Below the pieces are notes generated by a model. It made no database searches, was not told the origin of the DNA, and saw nothing but the letters and a program-made list of their open reading frames with translations. DNA of 14,332 nucleotides from an uncultured Bacilli bacterium (GTDB lineage: Bacteria; Bacillota_I; Bacilli_A; RF39; UBA660): positions 1-14,332 of the forward strand of contig CALVYX010000021.1 of assembly GCA_944372315.1 (NCBI GenBank), written 5' to 3'. A program made the position numbers and the translations under genes. Below are positions 12,557 to 14,332 of the stretch, piece after piece; within the stretch, counting starts at the first letter, position 1; every line of letters starts with the position of its first letter.

Positions 12557-13264
12557 TCACCTCATCAATATATAGTTAATAATGCTTAAAACAAATAATG
12601 ATGCTGTCTCAGTTCTTAGAACTCTAGATCCTAAACTAACAGAGATAAATCCATTATTTATTAGATAGTCTTCTTCTTCTTTCGTAAAGCCACCTTCCGG
12701 TCCTACTACAATTAATATTCTATCACTTTCTTGTATATTTGATAAGACTGTTTTTATACTTTTTGACAACTCATTTACAGTACATAAAATCTTATAATTA
12801 TAATCTAACAGAGATAATTCCTTGATATTATGGGCTCTATTTACTAAAGGTATATCCAATCTTTTAGACTGTTCACTAGCTTCCTTGACAATTAGGTTCC
12901 ACCTATTTATTTTTTTATCTTCTTTATTCTCTATTTTAACTACACTCCTAGTTGTAATTAAAGGGATAAATTCTTTGGCTCCTAATTCAGTACCTTTTTG
13001 TAAAATATAATCCATTTTTTGCTCCTTCACTAAACTTTGAGCAATAGTAACATTTAAAGACTTACTATCATTATTAATAGAAGCAATTTTTTTAGCTACC
13101 ACGAAAGGAGTTAAAGAAGTAATTTCAGATAAATATAAAGTATTATTACAAACTATTTCTATTTTAGTACCAATATTATATCGCATTACTTTAGTGATAT
13201 GATAACTATCATCACGAGATAATGTAAATAAATCACTATCCTGATTACAAAAATATCTTTGCAT
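12557..13264 (-). CDS. rsmE: 16S rRNA (uracil1498-N3)-methyltransferase RsmE
   Basis: RsmE methylates U1498 in 16S rRNA of the 30S subunit using S-adenosylmethionine. The 235-residue protein has an N-terminal PUA-like domain (about 1-70, with HITKVMRYNIG) and a SPOUT domain with the trefoil-knot motifs KASEQSKR (about 128-135), GPEGGF (188-193) and LGSRVLRTETA (211-221). The ATG overlaps the miaA stop by one base (TAATG), and its SD, GGGAGGA, lies inside the end of miaA, so translation is coupled. The stop is TGA, evidence for the standard genetic code. The next gene starts four bases after it. Confidence 0.96.
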   Translation of the reverse strand: MQRYFCNQDSDLFTLSRDDSYHITKVMRYNIGTKIEIVCNNTLYLSEITSLTPFVVAKKIASINNDSKSLNVTIAQSLVKEQKMDYILQKGTELGAKEFIPLITTRSVVKIENKEDKKINRWNLIVKEASEQSKRLDIPLVNRAHNIKELSLLDYNYKILCTVNELSKSIKTVLSNIQESDRILIVVGPEGGFTKEEEDYLINNGFISVSLGSRVLRTETASLFVLSIINYILMR

Positions 13265-14133
13265 TAGTCCTCCCTATTAATAAAATTATATACTTCTTCT
13301 ATTGTCTTATTAAAATCATTATAATTTACATCAAACCAATTCATTTTAAATTGATTATTAAAAAAAGTATATTGTCTTTTAGCATAATGTCTTGAATTCT
13401 TTTTAATTAAATCAAGCGCTTCCTCAAGAGTAATCTCATTATTAAAGTATCGATATAACTCTTTATAACCAATTCCTGTCATAACAGCTTTACTATTAAT
13501 TTTTCTATCATATAAGTCTTTAGCTTCTTCGATTAATCCTTCTTCTACCATTTCATCCACACGCTTATTAATACGTTCATATAAAGTATCACGGCTAGTA
13601 GTAAGACCAATAATAGTAAAAGGATATAGTATTTCATTCCCTAGACCATTAGATTTAGTATTATTATATATTTTGGTAAGTTCTCTTTCTAATCTTTTAC
13701 GATTATTTACATGGATGGTAGTCTCATGATCTTTTTTGATTTCATTTAGTAATTCTAAATTTGTATAACAAGAAAAATCATAACTTTCTTCTTCTTTATT
13801 AAAAGTATAATTATATAGTGCAGCTTTTATATATAAACCTGTCCCTCCCACTATAATTATATTATGTCCTTTTGATTTTATTTCCTCGATTTTTTTTCTA
13901 CAATCTTTTTGATAATCGTATACCGTATAATTATAAGTTACTGGGACAATATCAAATAAATGATGAGGAATACCTTCTTGTTCTTCTTTTTTTACTTTAG
14001 CTGTAGCAATATCTAAGTCTTGATACACTTGCATGGAGTCACCATTAATAACCTCAGCATTGATTCTTTTAGCAAGTTCAATTGATAATTTAGTTTTACC
14101 AACCCCCGTTGGACCAGTAATCACAATAATCAC
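13264..14133 (-). CDS. miaA: tRNA dimethylallyltransferase MiaA
   Basis: MiaA transfers the dimethylallyl group to A37 of tRNAs reading UNN codons, making i6A37, which MiaB can then methylthiolate. The 289-residue protein carries the P-loop GPTGVGKT (7-14), NGDSMQVY (30-37, with the substrate-binding Asp32), HHLFD (57-61), GGTGLYIKA (96-104) and the tRNA-binding SRHYAKRQYTFF (247-258). The start is GTG: SD AGGTGA (14138-14143) is correctly spaced, no ATG is nearby, and an in-frame stop lies just upstream. The SD overlaps the stop of the preceding gene, so this is an internal operon gene; rsmE follows with a one-base overlap. MiaB is not in the window. Confidence 0.96.
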   Translation of the reverse strand: MIIVITGPTGVGKTKLSIELAKRINAEVINGDSMQVYQDLDIATAKVKKEEQEGIPHHLFDIVPVTYNYTVYDYQKDCRKKIEEIKSKGHNIIIVGGTGLYIKAALYNYTFNKEEESYDFSCYTNLELLNEIKKDHETTIHVNNRKRLERELTKIYNNTKSNGLGNEILYPFTIIGLTTSRDTLYERINKRVDEMVEEGLIEEAKDLYDRKINSKAVMTGIGYKELYRYFNNEITLEEALDLIKKNSRHYAKRQYTFFNNQFKMNWFDVNYNDFNKTIEEVYNFINRED

Positions 14134-14141
14134 TATATCAC

Positions 14142-14332
14142 CTACTTCTTAGTTCTTTGATTATAGTAATCATATGTTAACAAATAAATACGATTTTTTG
14201 AACCGATATTACTTTCAATAGTATCAGTTACATATCCACTTTTTAATAAAAAATCTTTTAATTGACGATAATGTGCTTTTACTTCTCTAAATAAATCTGT
14301 CTTCTTTTCCGTACATATACCAACAGAAAAAG
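14142..14332 (-). CDS. 3' end of an unrecognised gene (partial)
   Basis: An open frame enters from the window edge and runs 62 codons to TAG (complement of 14142-14144). The residues visible include FSVGICTEKKTDLFREV near the edge, then YRQLKDFLLKSGYVTD, IGSKNRIYLLTYDYYNQ and a basic end, RTKK. It looks like an amphipathic helix followed by beta-strand-like text, soluble and without a membrane segment. Too little is present to name a family. The miaA SD overlaps its stop, with the miaA start 8 bases further on, so it is the upstream member of the miaA operon. The codon pattern resembles the neighbouring genes. Confidence 0.7.
   Translation of the reverse strand, partial: FSVGICTEKKTDLFREVKAHYRQLKDFLLKSGYVTDTIESNIGSKNRIYLLTYDYYNQRTKK

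Noticed and set aside
12320..12589. Plus-strand frame of 89 codons
   Set aside because: It is antisense to the acidic membrane protein and the end of rsmE. Its hydrophobic look is the mirror of the sense membrane helix.
12822..13010. Plus-strand frame of 62 codons
   Set aside because: Antisense to the conserved SPOUT region of rsmE, with no support as a gene.
1..14332. tRNA, rRNA, riboswitch, CRISPR array or insertion sequence
   Set aside because: I read both strands for cloverleaf-like segments, repeat-spacer patterns, transposase motifs and long GC-rich leaders and saw none; a covariance-model scan would be needed to exclude small structured RNAs.

Overview
The window looks like a piece of chromosome from a very AT-rich, low-GC Gram-positive bacterium with a small, densely packed genome. 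It resembles the uncultured gut Bacilli of the RF39/Mollicutes-like kind; that placement is inference from gene content and composition, not a database result. TGA is used as a stop (rsmE, the antitoxin) and Trp is TGG, so the code is standard and the organism is not a UGA-recoding mycoplasma. Shine-Dalgarno sites (GGAGG, GGTGA) are clear before most genes. spoIIM and a SpoVB-type flippase point to a sporulating ancestry.

Layout. 1-384: AT-rich leader with a perfect 13-bp inverted repeat, four TTGTGC direct repeats and a promoter. 385-2457 (+): xerD and deoB, a tight pair closed by a bidirectional terminator. 2491-4767 (-): an accessory block holding a 58-residue Cys-rich DUF1540-like protein, about 600 bases of AT-rich DNA without a credible gene, a DinJ/YafQ-type toxin-antitoxin pair and an orphan HTH regulator with two palindromes at its promoter. 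4876-6672 (-): mnmA and spoIIM. 6762-8214 (+): a 29-residue one-helix membrane peptide resembling Prli42/DUF4044, then a short SpoVB-family transporter. 8259-9470 (-): a secreted protein with a C-terminal sorting signal of NPSTSD type. 9548-14332 (-): alkD-like and mtaB in one unit; upstream of it miaA, rsmE and an acidic membrane-anchored protein in another; and the 3' end of an unrecognised gene.

How it fits together. Three enzymes modify the tRNA anticodon loop: MnmA (s2U34), MiaA (i6A37) and MtaB (ms2t6A37). RsmE methylates 16S rRNA, so translation-fidelity functions dominate the conserved part. xerD-deoB and rsmE/mtaB recall gene orders known from Bacillus (spoIIM-fur-xerD-drm, and yqeU-yqeV), here broken up by accessory genes and an inversion. 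Almost every transcription unit ends in a visible hairpin with a U-tract, and several of these hairpins overlap stop codons or neighbouring promoters.

No RNA gene, insertion sequence, CRISPR array, riboswitch or large novel system is visible. The most interesting items are small: two short proteins that are easy to miss, a Ser in place of the usual phospho-Thr in DeoB, the unclassified acidic membrane protein with an NTPVISPVYG motif, and the repeats upstream of xerD.
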